Shown: one piece after another, positions 63,151 through 64,000 of the stretch
Layout: every line of letters begins with the position of its first letter
Position numbering within the stretch: the first letter of the stretch is position 1
Assembly: GCF_019429485.1 (NCBI RefSeq)
Contig: NZ_JAHXZN010000007.1
Span: 124,001-188,000, forward strand
Direction of reading: 5' to 3'
Length of the DNA: 64,000 nt
Source of the DNA: Sphingomonas citri
Lineage (GTDB): Bacteria; Pseudomonadota; Alphaproteobacteria; Sphingomonadales; Sphingomonadaceae
Program-made: the position numbers and the translations under genes
Notes under the pieces: generated by a model
Told to the model about the DNA's origin: nothing
The model's input: the letters and a program-made list of their open reading frames with translations, nothing else
Database searches by the model: none

Positions 63151-64000
<850 letters not shown>

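Overview
The window is about 64 kb of a GC-rich chromosome, almost certainly from a carotenoid-producing alphaproteobacterium of the Sphingomonadaceae (Sphingomonas-like). Supporting evidence: crtB, crtI, crtY and crtZ genes, a class I lysyl-tRNA synthetase, a small NDUFS6-type zinc protein, a NodT-type RND efflux operon, a hemC-hemD-mitofilin-like cluster divergent from tsaD-gpsA, and many short palindromic repeats between genes. Nearly everything is ordinary chromosome. There are no rRNA or tRNA genes, CRISPR arrays, insertion sequences or prophage genes that I can see. Only the first gene (HAD phosphatase) and the last ((p)ppGpp synthetase/hydrolase) are cut by the window edges.

Layout. 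0-11 kb: HAD phosphatase end, cysQ-like, pmbA, an Lpp-like lipoprotein with an L,D-transpeptidase and a Rap1a-domain protein, then carotenoid genes crtB and crtI-crtY mixed with LOG, MmcQ and TonB-like genes. 11-19.6 kb: peroxiredoxin, diguanylate cyclase, argG, EF-hand protein, cfa, thrC, a methyltransferase, two micro membrane proteins behind a sigma-54 promoter, DUF1810. 19.6-26.5 kb: an RND efflux operon (adaptor, pump, outer-membrane factor) with a visible operator/promoter region, and crtZ. 26.5-35.9 kb: lysS, heme genes, tsaD-gpsA, hisN-like, a sterol desaturase-family hydroxylase (possible crtG), DUF2141, MipA/OmpV. 36-43.3 kb: aldehyde dehydrogenase, ECF sigma/anti-sigma genes divergent from two exported ferritin-like proteins, a TPP riboswitch and thiC. 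43.3-50.9 kb: yefM-yoeB and ccdAB toxin-antitoxin pairs, ung, phnA-like, purH, an ABC ATPase, tldD, PNPOx-like. 51-64 kb: glnK-amtB behind a sigma-54 promoter, DUF1080, nadB, a class A beta-lactamase-like lipoprotein, polA, a flippase, an HxlR regulator and rel.

Functional threads. CrtB, CrtI, CrtY and CrtZ give phytoene to lycopene to beta-carotene to zeaxanthin, and the sterol desaturase-family enzyme could hydroxylate further. GlnK-AmtB forms the ammonium sensing and uptake unit. PmbA and TldD, 45 kb apart, are the two halves of one protease. The most interesting less-explained items are the sigma-54-driven pair of about 35-residue membrane peptides, the ECF sigma/ferritin-like module, the Lpp-like/L,D-transpeptidase/Rap1a cluster, the RND promoter with twin operators but no adjacent regulator, the class A beta-lactamase-like lipoprotein, and three recurring families of intergenic inverted repeats.
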